Below, piece after piece: positions 36,676 through 44,944 of a DNA stretch of 52,953 bases (position 1 is its first letter; each line of letters opens with the position of its first letter). The DNA is from Brachyspira alvinipulli ATCC 51933 (lineage in GTDB: Bacteria; Spirochaetota; Brachyspiria; Brachyspirales; Brachyspiraceae), in the NCBI RefSeq assembly GCF_000518245.1, contig NZ_KI912402.1:1-52953 (forward strand), written 5' to 3'. Under the pieces are notes generated by a model that saw only the letters and a program-made list of their open reading frames with translations, made no database searches and was not told the origin of the DNA. A program made the position numbers and the translations under genes.

Positions 36676-37101
36676 TTAATCATCAAATTTTTGTCCTAAA
36701 AGCTGACCATTAATATCTATATAAAGTTCCATCATATTATTAAGTTTTACTTCATAAAGATTCCATTTCTTTTTTATTTTTGTTACTACATTATTAGGAT
36801 AAGTTCTTGAAACGGTATTTGCTACAGACTGCGGAAGTATATTTAATGGTAGTGCTATATAATTACCTTCTATCTCTTTTAATTCTCCATTTCTAAAGAA
36901 TTCCATTTCTACTCCATTATCTAATGCAATCTCATAACTTTTTCTGTCCATTTCGGCATACATAATTTGAGAACCTTTAAAATGTAAATTTATAAATTGC
37001 AATATTGGTGCAGGAAGCTGGTCTGGGGATACATACATTTCATCAGAATAAAGCATGGAAACTGATAAAAATAAGAACAAAATTATTATTTTTTTATTCA
37101 T
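36676..37101 (-). CDS. PepSY-like (DUF2874) periplasmic protein
   Basis: A 141-residue secreted protein with signal peptide MNKKIIILFLFLSVSMLYS and two PepSY-like (DUF2874) units. These are LPAPILQFINLHFKGSQIMYAEMD plus YEIALDNGVEMEFFRNGELKEIEG, then LPQSVANTVSRTYPNNVVTKI plus WNLYEVKLNNMMELYIDINGQLL. Proteins of this kind are small periplasmic beta-alpha folds of unknown function, related to inhibitor-like PepSY domains. AAGGGG precedes the ATG. It lies 13 bases after its paralogue on the same strand, so the two are an operon. Confidence 0.82.
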   Translation of the reverse strand: MNKKIIILFLFLSVSMLYSDEMYVSPDQLPAPILQFINLHFKGSQIMYAEMDRKSYEIALDNGVEMEFFRNGELKEIEGNYIALPLNILPQSVANTVSRTYPNNVVTKIKKKWNLYEVKLNNMMELYIDINGQLLGQKFDD

Positions 37102-37114
37102 AAAACCCCTTAGA

Positions 37115-37564
37115 TTAATCTGGAACCTTTTGACCTATGAGCATTCCAGCAAAATCAATAAAAACATTTATATGGTTATCTAAACTAATAACATACATAT
37201 TCCATCTTTTTTTTATTTTTATAATGCTTGAATTTGGATTTGTATTTCTTACAGTGTTTAAAACATTTTCATTAATGAAACTTGTAGGTATAGGAGAGGT
37301 GTTTCCATCAACTTCCTGCCATAATCCATTTGAATTAAAATGTATGATTATACCATTATTAAAAAATACTCTATAAAATTCATTTAATTCTTCTATTCTA
37401 ATTATATCCTGAGTATCAAAATAATCCCTTATAAAATTTATAGACTGCATAGGTAAATTATCTATTGTTAAATAATTTATTCCCTCATTATAATAGGAGA
37501 ATAAAGCTTTATATAAAAAAGCAAATGATATAAAAATTATTGGTATTTTAAATCTTTTATTCAT
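37115..37564 (-). CDS. PepSY-like (DUF2874) protein, tandem paralogue
   Basis: A 149-residue paralogue of the next gene. Its leader KRFKIPIIFISFAFLYKALF is hydrophobic but lacks a clear cleavage motif, so it may remain membrane-anchored. The double unit is conserved: LPMQSINFIRDYFDTQDIIRI, FNNGIIIHFNSNGLWQEVDG, then VLNTVRNTNPNSSIIKIKKRW and HINVFIDFAGMLIGQKVPD. It is the first gene of the pair. No good ribosome binding site precedes the ATG. Function unknown. Confidence 0.8.
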   Translation of the reverse strand: MNKRFKIPIIFISFAFLYKALFSYYNEGINYLTIDNLPMQSINFIRDYFDTQDIIRIEELNEFYRVFFNNGIIIHFNSNGLWQEVDGNTSPIPTSFINENVLNTVRNTNPNSSIIKIKKRWNMYVISLDNHINVFIDFAGMLIGQKVPD

Positions 37565-37716
37565 AAATTATTATGTAAAGTATATATTTTTATATTTGTA
37601 TATAAAATATAACAAAATTTTACATAAATATCAATAAAATAATTTTTCAAAAAAATAAAAATAATCTAGTAATTAATTAAAAATAATATAAAATATATAT
37701 TGCCTATAATTTTTTT

Positions 37717-39168
37717 ATGGATGTTATAATGATAATAGATTTGAAAAAATATATAGAAGCTGATTTAAATCAGATAAAAAAATATATAAATATTATAGTA
37801 GATAAAGAATTAGATATTATAATTATAAATGAAAATGGTATACTAAGTTTTGTACCTTTTTCTGAAATAGAAAAAATTCTTTCTCCATTAATAGAAAGTG
37901 ACTATATAAAAAAATGTAAAATTTATGTTGATAAATCATTGATTACGATTATAGGTTCAAAAGAAACAATAGATTTAAATAAACAGCATGCAGATATACA
38001 TGATAAAAACATATTTTACAGTGTATATAAGAATTGCCAGTTTGAATTAGATAAAGAATATTATAATAAACATTTTGAGGATTTAATATCTATAAGACAT
38101 AGGGAAAGAATAGATTATTTAAAAGATTCATTCAATAAATTAAAAATGTATACTAATTATCCTAAAATAGATTTAGAATTAGCTAAATTAATAGGAAGTA
38201 TATTAACAGATATTGGTATTATAGAAAGATTAAACCTTATATATCATTTAAACTATATAAAACAAAATAACATATCTGATTTAAAAAATTATCAAAATGT
38301 TAAAAAAGATGATTTAATATTTGCTGATATAATAGGTACAATAGTTTCAATATTAGATAAAGAATATGCAGAACCTTTAATTTTTAATAATCTTACTCCT
38401 TTTATGGATGATAATATAATAAGTCATAGTAACCGAGTATTTATTATGATGGTTGATTTTCTGCATTTCTATAATGATGAAATATCAAGAGGTATAGCAT
38501 CAAAATTAAGAGTGGATTATAAAAAGAAATTTTATACATTTTTTTATGAAATTGGAAATAAATATCATTTATTGACAAAAGCTGATAGGATTGAAGATAT
38601 ATCTAAAGTAGGATTTAGAAAAATAGAGCAAAATGAGATAAAATATTATGCAAGAGCAGCATTTTGGCATGATATAGCCCTTGTAGATATATTGCCTAAT
38701 CTTCCTATTATGAAGAATAATGATGGAGATGTGCATGCTATTTTAGGTTTCAATTTGCTTAAGTATTGTATGGCTCAAAATGAATATACTTACACTACAG
38801 TTGGACTTCATCATGAATATTATGGAAATGGATATGGAATATTCAGCAATATTTATAATAAGCAGATGGCAAATAAACAGTATAACAATATAGAAAATAT
38901 ACTTACTTATGATCCTAATGATATAGATAATTTGTCTGCTTTATCATATTTTCCTGCTAAAGTATTAGAAATTATTGATACCTATGATGTATTATATAGA
39001 GATTTTGCCAAAGATGAAATTAAAGGCAGTATAGATAATAAAATTATTTCATTTATGTATGAAAATTTCTTGGATAATAAAGTAAAAATAGACCCTATAA
39101 TTTTTTCTATTTTTATAAAATATATAGAAAATATAAAGAATATTTCAGTTATTGATTGTCCTTTATAA
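37717..39168 (+). CDS. Degenerate HD-GYP-like domain protein
   Basis: A 483-residue cytosolic protein. The N-terminal 220 residues are helical with no motif I recognise. The C-terminal part follows the HD-GYP plan: SHSNRVFIMMVDF (first His), FWHDIALVDILPNLP (the HD pair), HAILGFNLLKYC and GLHHEYYGNGYG. Two positions differ from active c-di-GMP phosphodiesterases: the Lys after HDIG is Leu (HDIAL), and GYP is GYG. The metal-binding His/Asp set is otherwise kept. It may be a weak or altered-specificity phosphodiesterase or a c-di-nucleotide sensor. The start is ATG 37717 or 37729; TATAAT ends six bases before the first, so this too could be leaderless. Confidence 0.72.
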   Translation: MDVIMIIDLKKYIEADLNQIKKYINIIVDKELDIIIINENGILSFVPFSEIEKILSPLIESDYIKKCKIYVDKSLITIIGSKETIDLNKQHADIHDKNIFYSVYKNCQFELDKEYYNKHFEDLISIRHRERIDYLKDSFNKLKMYTNYPKIDLELAKLIGSILTDIGIIERLNLIYHLNYIKQNNISDLKNYQNVKKDDLIFADIIGTIVSILDKEYAEPLIFNNLTPFMDDNIISHSNRVFIMMVDFLHFYNDEISRGIASKLRVDYKKKFYTFFYEIGNKYHLLTKADRIEDISKVGFRKIEQNEIKYYARAAFWHDIALVDILPNLPIMKNNDGDVHAILGFNLLKYCMAQNEYTYTTVGLHHEYYGNGYGIFSNIYNKQMANKQYNNIENILTYDPNDIDNLSALSYFPAKVLEIIDTYDVLYRDFAKDEIKGSIDNKIISFMYENFLDNKVKIDPIIFSIFIKYIENIKNISVIDCPL

Positions 39169-39274
39169 TATTTTTTAGATAGGTATTAAATTAATAATAT
39201 ATTACTTGACAATTTATAAAAATCTTATATCCTATAATAAAGTTTTATGTTTTCTAGTAATAAAGGCAGTATAA

Positions 39275-40204
39275 TTGTTAAAAAAAGACATTAATCAAGA
39301 GTATAAAGGACCTGTTAGCGTATATTTAAAGCAAATAGGTGAAATAAGAAGGCTCAGTAAAGAAGAAGAATTAGATTTATGGCAGCGTCTTGAAGCTTGC
39401 AGAGAGAAAAAATCATTATTATCAGATTGTAATGATGAAAATTCTCAAAAAGAATTATTAGAGATAGAAAAAGAAATAGATTCAATACAACATAAACTTG
39501 TTAAATCAAATTTAAGATTAGTTATTAGTATAGCAAAAAGATATTATAATAGCGGAGTTCCTTTTATTGATATTATAGATGAGGGTAATATTGGACTTAT
39601 AGAGGCAGTTAAAAGATTTGAATATAAAAAAGGATTTAAATTTTCTACTTATGGTGTTTGGTGGATAAAGCAAAGTATAGTTAAAGAGATATCAAGTAAG
39701 AGGCATATAATACGCTTCCCAATGCATATAGCTAGATTGATAAAAAAGAGCATACAAACTTCCAAGTTATTAACTCAGCAGTTGGGAAGAGAACCAAGTA
39801 TAGATGAGATAGCCAAAGAAATGAAAATTGATAGAAAAACGCTCTCCTATATTATGATATTCACTCAAGATACAACAAGTGTAGATTCATTTTTTAAAAA
39901 TTCTGATAATAATGATATGACTTCCGTTATAGAAGATAAAAATTTCCCATCTCCTCATCAGAAAGCATTTATGGATAGCTTAAGAGAAACTTTGACAGAA
40001 GCTTTAAAATGCTTAGATGAAAAAGAAAGAACTGTTATTATATCAAGATACGGACTTTATGGTAAAGAAGCAAAAACTTTAGAAGATACAGGTAAAGAAT
40101 TGAACATTACAAGAGAAAGAGTAAGACAAATTCAAATAAAAGCATTAAAAAAATTGGAAGGTTTGAGCCTTTCTAAAGAACTAAAAAGTTTTTTGTGGGA
40201 CTAA
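39275..40204 (+). CDS. Sigma-70 family group 2 (RpoS/RpoD-like) sigma factor
   Basis: A 309-residue sigma factor. It has region 1.2 (GPVSVYLKQIGEIRRLSKEEE), region 2 (RLVISIAKRYYNSGVPFIDIIDEGN), the -10 recognition helix GFKFSTYGVWWIKQSIVKEI, region 3 (LGREPSIDEIAKEM) and region 4.2 (LEDTGKELNITRERVRQIQ). It lacks the long region 1.1 and non-conserved region of a primary RpoD, so it is a group 2 alternative factor. The start is TTG 39275, since an in-frame stop lies directly before it and AAAGG is eight bases upstream; the first in-frame ATG is far inside region 2. A TTGACA at 39206-39211 may be part of its promoter. Confidence 0.9.
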   Translation: MLKKDINQEYKGPVSVYLKQIGEIRRLSKEEELDLWQRLEACREKKSLLSDCNDENSQKELLEIEKEIDSIQHKLVKSNLRLVISIAKRYYNSGVPFIDIIDEGNIGLIEAVKRFEYKKGFKFSTYGVWWIKQSIVKEISSKRHIIRFPMHIARLIKKSIQTSKLLTQQLGREPSIDEIAKEMKIDRKTLSYIMIFTQDTTSVDSFFKNSDNNDMTSVIEDKNFPSPHQKAFMDSLRETLTEALKCLDEKERTVIISRYGLYGKEAKTLEDTGKELNITRERVRQIQIKALKKLEGLSLSKELKSFLWD

Positions 40205-40277
40205 TCTATATTTTTTCATAAAACTATTTTCATTTTATCCGACAAGTTACATATATTTAACTCTATGGGGGGAAATA

Positions 40278-41159
40278 ATGTCTAATGAAATGAAAGCAAA
40301 ATTAAAACCTATTATAATAATAGTAATAATTCTTGTTATTTTGGTAGCAGGATTCTTTATTGCAAAAAGCATATTAGGAAGCAGAAATATACCGTTATTG
40401 GATTTTGGAAATACTGACACTAACAGTATGGTGGAAGAAGATCCTTTAACTACAGATGATATATTTGGTGATAATATAACACCTGAGGAAAAAGACTTTT
40501 TAGCAACTAACAATACAATAACTCCTGATAATACACAAGATGAAATGTCATTCAGTAATGATTCTTCTATCAATTTATCAGACAGCGGATTGTATGAAGT
40601 TAATACTAATGATATACCAGATATACCTCCTGCTGTTTCTACACCAAATAATAGTAAAAGTTCTGCGTATACTTATAATACAGACAATACAGTTTTGGTA
40701 ACTTCTTCTAATACACTTACACCTAACGATGGTATTATGATTGATATGACTAATGGTATCGATACTAATCAAAGTGTTAGAATAAGTTCATTTATTATAA
40801 ATTATAATGATAGATTTGTAGCAACTAGAACTAATCCTGTTTTAATAACATTAGCAGTTAAATCTCCAGTAGAAGGAAGATTTGCTAAAATAAGAGTTTA
40901 TGCAAGAAGAGTAGACAACAATTACAATATATTAAGCAGAGATTTAGTATTCTATTTGCCAAAAATATATGTATTGGATGGACAGGCACAAACTCAGTTC
41001 TACTTTGCTGGAAGAACTTCTGCTAACGGAAATTATTTGCCAAAAGGAAGATATTTATTATATGCTGAAGCAGAAATTACTGATGCTAATGGTATGTCAG
41101 TTGGAAAAACTGGAAGATATCCTCTTCCTCAATGGAATTATGTAATAACATTAAGATAA
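40278..41159 (+). CDS. Single-pass membrane protein with C-terminal beta domain
   Basis: A 293-residue protein of unknown function. Residues 11-31 (PIIIIVIILVILVAGFFIA) form one membrane anchor with a short cytosolic start. An Asp/Asn/Thr/Ser-rich, low-complexity extracytoplasmic linker of about 100 residues follows. The last 110 residues form a beta-rich domain (RTNPVLITLAVKSPVEGRF, FAKIRVYARRVDNNYNIL, GNYLPKGRYLLYAEAEITD) that looks Ig-like. The Shine-Dalgarno is a run of six G (40267-40272), five bases before the ATG. A strong terminator follows. It starts 73 bases after the sigma factor gene. Confidence 0.75.
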   Translation: MSNEMKAKLKPIIIIVIILVILVAGFFIAKSILGSRNIPLLDFGNTDTNSMVEEDPLTTDDIFGDNITPEEKDFLATNNTITPDNTQDEMSFSNDSSINLSDSGLYEVNTNDIPDIPPAVSTPNNSKSSAYTYNTDNTVLVTSSNTLTPNDGIMIDMTNGIDTNQSVRISSFIINYNDRFVATRTNPVLITLAVKSPVEGRFAKIRVYARRVDNNYNILSRDLVFYLPKIYVLDGQAQTQFYFAGRTSANGNYLPKGRYLLYAEAEITDANGMSVGKTGRYPLPQWNYVITLR

Positions 41160-41178
41160 TATTTTTATAAGTAAAATT

Positions 41179-41208
41179 AAGCCCTAATAAAAAATATTAG
41201 GGCTTTTT
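41179..41208 (+). terminator. Intrinsic terminator
   Basis: AAGCCCTAATA (41179-41189) and TATTAGGGCTT (41195-41205) form a perfect 11-bp stem around A5, ending in T5. It terminates the gene 40278-41159. Confidence 0.9.
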
Positions 41209-41223
41209 ATTTGCAAAAAAATA

Positions 41224-41778
41224 TTAAGGCATAAAACTAACATTAACATTTCTTATTATATCCATGCTTTTAGCTTCTGCTTTAGAATATTTTGCGGTAG
41301 CTTTTTGTGAATTTGCATTATTTCCTATGTTTATAGTTGAAGTATATAATACATTATTGTCTTGATATATTGTAGCTTCTACAACAATTTTATATGTTCC
41401 ATCTTTTATTAATTTTCCATTAGAATCTTTACAATCCCAAACTATATTTACTTTTCCTTGTTTTGGAGTAGGTTTTGATACAGCATCTATAAGTTTTTTA
41501 TCCATATTTGCCACATTAGCTTTTTTCTGCCAATTATTTAATGATTGTTTTCTATAAGTCCATCCTTCTCTTTTACCTGTAAAGTCTGTAATGTATATAG
41601 TTGTTATATATTTTCCTTTATCATCTTCTGCCCATACAGCTATTTGATTGCTTGAATATCCGTCTCTTTTTGTATAATCAAAACTTATATTAACCTTTTT
41701 AGAACTGCTTTGAGCATAGTTTTCATTTATATAAGATACAGCCAAAAGCATAAATACTATAATAATTATTTTTTTCAT
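41224..41778 (-). CDS. DUF2271 (FlgD-like fold) secreted protein
   Basis: A 184-residue protein with signal peptide IIIIVFMLLAVSYINENYAQ and a DUF2271 domain: VNISFDYTKRDGYSSNQIAV, WAEDDKGKYITTIYITDF, the W-rich loop REGWTYRKQSLNNWQK, and VNIVWDCKDSNGKLIKDGTY, the part resembling the FlgD/Ig-like GxxIxxGxY motif. Such proteins are periplasmic and often occur beside PepSY or iron-related systems. AGGAG precedes the ATG. It stands alone and converges with the gene at 40278-41159. Confidence 0.85.
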   Translation of the reverse strand: MKKIIIIVFMLLAVSYINENYAQSSSKKVNISFDYTKRDGYSSNQIAVWAEDDKGKYITTIYITDFTGKREGWTYRKQSLNNWQKKANVANMDKKLIDAVSKPTPKQGKVNIVWDCKDSNGKLIKDGTYKIVVEATIYQDNNVLYTSTINIGNNANSQKATAKYSKAEAKSMDIIRNVNVSFMP

Positions 41779-41840
41779 TAATAAACTCCTATTAATATAA
41801 ATTTAATAGATGTTTTTATTTTTATCATAATATTTTATAT

Positions 41841-42350
41841 TTAAAACTTTTCATAATGTATTTTGTTTGGTTCGAATCTTTCTGGTGTGGTAACTTCTCC
41901 ATCCGGATATCCTACAGCAACTATTCCCAAAGGTTTAATATTATCAGGCAAATTAAATAATTTTATAATAGCATTCATTCTCTCTTCACGCGGAGCAACA
42001 CCAAGCCATACAGTACCTAAATCTTTAGCTTTTGCGGCAAGCATCATATTTTCTAAAGCTGCAGAACAATTTTGCTGCCAATATAGTTTTCCGGATTCAT
42101 CGGATAAATCTCCGCATACTACTACAGCCATAGATGCAGTTTCAAGCATTTTAGCGTAAGGGTGAACATCCATTATTTTATTTAATGTATCTCTATTTTT
42201 TACTACTATAAATTCCCAATTTCTTTTATTATTGGCAGAAGGGGCATACATTGCAGCTTTTAAAATATATTCAACCTTTTCATCTTCAACCTCTTTGCCT
42301 TTAATATACTTTCTAATACTTCTTCTTGAAAATAAAATGTCTTCATTCAT
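41841..42350 (-). CDS. Nitroreductase family flavoprotein
   Basis: A 169-residue FMN-dependent oxidoreductase, short as in the minimal nitroreductase class. FMN-binding Arg residues are in FSRRSIRKYIKGKEV. AAMYAPSANNKRNWEFIVV and QNCSAALENMMLAAKAKDLG-like text (positions about 91-110) are family hallmarks, and LGTVWLGVAPREERM with GIVAVGYPDGE completes the core. GGGAGGAC precedes the ATG. The physiological substrate is unknown; the family also includes dehalogenases and flavin-fragmenting enzymes. Confidence 0.9.
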   Translation of the reverse strand: MNEDILFSRRSIRKYIKGKEVEDEKVEYILKAAMYAPSANNKRNWEFIVVKNRDTLNKIMDVHPYAKMLETASMAVVVCGDLSDESGKLYWQQNCSAALENMMLAAKAKDLGTVWLGVAPREERMNAIIKLFNLPDNIKPLGIVAVGYPDGEVTTPERFEPNKIHYEKF

Positions 42351-42512
42351 TTTTTGTCCTCCCTAAAAAATATTTTTTATATTTTGCATTTTTTATTATA
42401 TCATAATAAATTAAAAAGTGTAATTATATTGTTGTTATATGTATAAAATATATTGCAATAATATGATAATTTATTTATAATATTATACATAAAAAATGAA
42501 GGGTGTTTATGA

Positions 42513-43049
42513 ATGTTAAAAGATGAAGATGATTTTATTTTTGAAAGACTCAGAATGAATGTTCAAAGGAATTTTCCAAGAGAAGATGATTATTCTTCAA
42601 TTAATTCTAATACTCAAAAATCTGAAACTTATTCTAACAAATATAGTTTAGTAATATTAGAAACTGAAAAATATATAGAAAAAATATCAGATTTTTCACA
42701 AAAGATAGATGATGCAGAATTGACTCCTGCTTTAAAAGACATGATAAAAGTATTAAAAGAAATGGTTAGTTATTCTAAAGTTAATAAAGAAGGTGAGAAA
42801 AAACTTGAAAAGATTAATGAATATCATCTTCCTACAGCAATAAAGATGCTAAATTCTTATTTAGATTTTTGTAATTTTCCAGTAAAGAATGAAAATATGG
42901 AAAAAACAGCTTTGGAAATAGAGGATGTTATAATAAAACTTAATAAAGCTTTAGAAAATATGCTTGTTGAGATGACTCAAAATAAATTAATAGATATAAA
43001 CAGCGATATAGATGTATTGAAAAATATGCTTGAAAAAGATGGATTATAA
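42513..43049 (+). CDS. XpaC-like protein, partner of TelA
   Basis: A 178-residue helical cytosolic protein. The C-terminal two-thirds resembles the XpaC family (named from 5-bromo-4-chloroindolyl phosphate hydrolysis in Bacillus): YLVI-type start, SLVILETEKYIEKISDF, and the signature INEYHLPTAIKMLNSYLDF. XpaC and TelA genes are neighbours in many bacteria and are assumed to act together in envelope stress or tellurite resistance. The Shine-Dalgarno is AAGGG, 9 bases before the ATG. The telA start lies 22 bases downstream, so the two are co-transcribed. Confidence 0.78.
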   Translation: MLKDEDDFIFERLRMNVQRNFPREDDYSSINSNTQKSETYSNKYSLVILETEKYIEKISDFSQKIDDAELTPALKDMIKVLKEMVSYSKVNKEGEKKLEKINEYHLPTAIKMLNSYLDFCNFPVKNENMEKTALEIEDVIIKLNKALENMLVEMTQNKLIDINSDIDVLKNMLEKDGL

Positions 43050-43071
43050 TAAAAAAATAGGAGGAATTTTT

Positions 43072-44238
43072 ATGGAGAATAATAATTTAGGAAATAGTAA
43101 TACTAATCAAGTAACACCTGAGATTGTAGAACAAAGTTATAATCAGCAGATAATGTCTAATGCACAGCCTCAGAATTTAAGCGTATCATTGCAAAATGCC
43201 GTGTCTGAAAAATTTTCACAAGAAGATTTGAATAAAATAAATGAATTATCAAACTCTATAGATTTAAAAGATTCTGTTTCTGTAATGTCTTATGGGGCAG
43301 CAGCACAGAATAAAATGATTCAATTTTCTGAAAATACTTTAAGTAATGTTATGAATAAAGATTTAGGAGAGGTTGGAGAAGCTATTACTAATGTAGTAAC
43401 TGAGCTTAAAGGTTTTAATATAGAGAATGAAACTAAAGGAAAAGGATTATTTGGTTTATTCAAAAAAGCAGGAAATAATATATCAAAATTAAAAACTAAA
43501 TATACAAATGTAGAAGCTAATATTGATAATATAGTTAAGGTTTTGGAAGGACATCAGAGAAATTTGCTTAAAGATATTAGTATATTAGATCAAATGTATA
43601 ATTATAATTTAGAATATTTAAAAGAATTAGAAATATATATAGAAGCAGGAAAGCAAAAACTTAATGCTTTAATGTCTAATGAAATACCTGCATTAGAAGC
43701 TAAAGCTATGACAAGTAATTCTGCTCAGGATGTACAATTAGCAAAAGATTTAAAAGATTTAGCCAATAGATTTGAAAAAAGAATACATGATTTGGAGCTT
43801 ACAAGAACTATATCTGTACAGACTATACCTCAAATACGTTTGGTTCAAAATAATAATGTTATAATGACAGAGAAGATACAGTCCACTATAGCAAATACAA
43901 TACCGCTTTGGAAAAATCAAATGGTGCTTGCTATAGGTCTTCATCATTCTACTGAGGCAGCAAAAGCACAAAGAGCTGTTACTGATACTACAAATGAGTT
44001 ATTAAGAAAGAATGCTGATATGCTTAAAACTTCTACTATAGAGACAGCTAGAGAGTCTGAGAGAGGAATTGTAGATATTGAAACATTAAAATATACTAAT
44101 GAACAGCTTATTTCTACTTTAGATGAAGTTATTAGAATTCAAACTGAAGGAAGAGAAAAGAGAAGAGCTGCTGAGGCTGAATTAAAAAATATAGAGAATG
44201 AACTTAAAGCTAAGATACTTAATATTGCCAAAAAATAA
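43072..44238 (+). CDS. telA: TelA family (toxic anion resistance) protein
   Basis: A 388-residue protein. ATG 43072 (MENNNLGNSN) is chosen over 43030 because AGGAGG lies at 43059-43064. The family core is visible: GLFGLFKKAGNNISKLKTKY, ANIDNIVKVLEGHQRNLLKD, LDQMYNYNLEYLKELEIYIEAG, then TISVQTIPQIRLVQNNN, IPLWKNQMVLAIGLHH and the C-terminal coiled coil. TelA is linked to tellurite and other envelope-stress resistances, but its biochemical activity is not established. It sits between XpaC and a phosphopantetheinyl transferase gene. Confidence 0.92.
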   Translation: MENNNLGNSNTNQVTPEIVEQSYNQQIMSNAQPQNLSVSLQNAVSEKFSQEDLNKINELSNSIDLKDSVSVMSYGAAAQNKMIQFSENTLSNVMNKDLGEVGEAITNVVTELKGFNIENETKGKGLFGLFKKAGNNISKLKTKYTNVEANIDNIVKVLEGHQRNLLKDISILDQMYNYNLEYLKELEIYIEAGKQKLNALMSNEIPALEAKAMTSNSAQDVQLAKDLKDLANRFEKRIHDLELTRTISVQTIPQIRLVQNNNVIMTEKIQSTIANTIPLWKNQMVLAIGLHHSTEAAKAQRAVTDTTNELLRKNADMLKTSTIETARESERGIVDIETLKYTNEQLISTLDEVIRIQTEGREKRRAAEAELKNIENELKAKILNIAKK

Positions 44239-44241
44239 TTT

Positions 44242-44862
44242 ATGATGCATTTAGAATATACTTTTGATGAAAATAATGATAGAGCATTAGCTAGAAAAAT
44301 ATTAGAAGATATGATTCTTAATATGGCCGAAAACCGTTACGGTAAAAGTGATTTAATTATAGATAGGGAAAAAGGTAAGCCTTATTTTAAAAATCATAAT
44401 AATTTGTATTTTAACGGTACTCATTCTTCTGATTTATTTGCTGTTATTATGAGCGATGAAGCTGATGTTGGAATAGATGCAGAAAAGATAATAGATAGAG
44501 ATTATTTATCCATTGCTAAAGAATATTTTTATGAAAGCGAATATAAATATTTAGAAAGTTCTTTAAAGTTGGAAATAGATTTTTTTACTATATGGACTCT
44601 TAAAGAAGCGTATGTAAAAATGCTTGGTAAAACAATATTTGATATAAAGAATTCTATAGAAATTGATTTAATAGAACGTGTTATAAGAAAATCAAATAAT
44701 TTCTTTTTTTCTTCGTTTATACTTGATGATTCTTATATTGTAAGTTTATGTTATGATATGAATGACAGTAAAGAAGATGATATTGTGTTAAAATTAAATG
44801 ATTTTAATTTAAATCTTTTATTTTCTTATCCTTATTTACCGAATATAGATATTTACATATAA
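44242..44862 (+). CDS. Sfp-type 4'-phosphopantetheinyl transferase
   Basis: A 206-residue enzyme that moves phosphopantetheine from CoA to a Ser of carrier proteins. The ACPS-superfamily signatures are present: GKPYFKNHNNLYFNGTHSSD, then VGIDAEKI (GxDxE, metal binding) and FTIWTLKEAYVKMLG (W-x-x-KEAxxK). It starts 3 bases after telA without its own ribosome binding site, so translation is probably coupled. No non-ribosomal or polyketide synthase lies in this window; the target may be the fatty-acid acyl carrier protein. Confidence 0.9.
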   Translation: MMHLEYTFDENNDRALARKILEDMILNMAENRYGKSDLIIDREKGKPYFKNHNNLYFNGTHSSDLFAVIMSDEADVGIDAEKIIDRDYLSIAKEYFYESEYKYLESSLKLEIDFFTIWTLKEAYVKMLGKTIFDIKNSIEIDLIERVIRKSNNFFFSSFILDDSYIVSLCYDMNDSKEDDIVLKLNDFNLNLLFSYPYLPNIDIYI

Positions 44863-44873
44863 ATTTAAAAGTA

Positions 44874-44902
44874 TTGACTTTTTTATTTGCTCTATATAAA
44901 AT
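44874..44902 (+). promoter_or_regulatory. Sigma-70-type promoter for the FecR-domain gene
   Basis: TTGACT at 44874-44879, a 17-base spacer and TAAAAT at 44897-44902 (or TATAAA with a 15-base spacer), about 40 bases before the ATG at 44945. Confidence 0.6.
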
Positions 44903-44944
44903 TAATATAGATAGATTTATATGATTTATCAAAGGAGGTATTTT

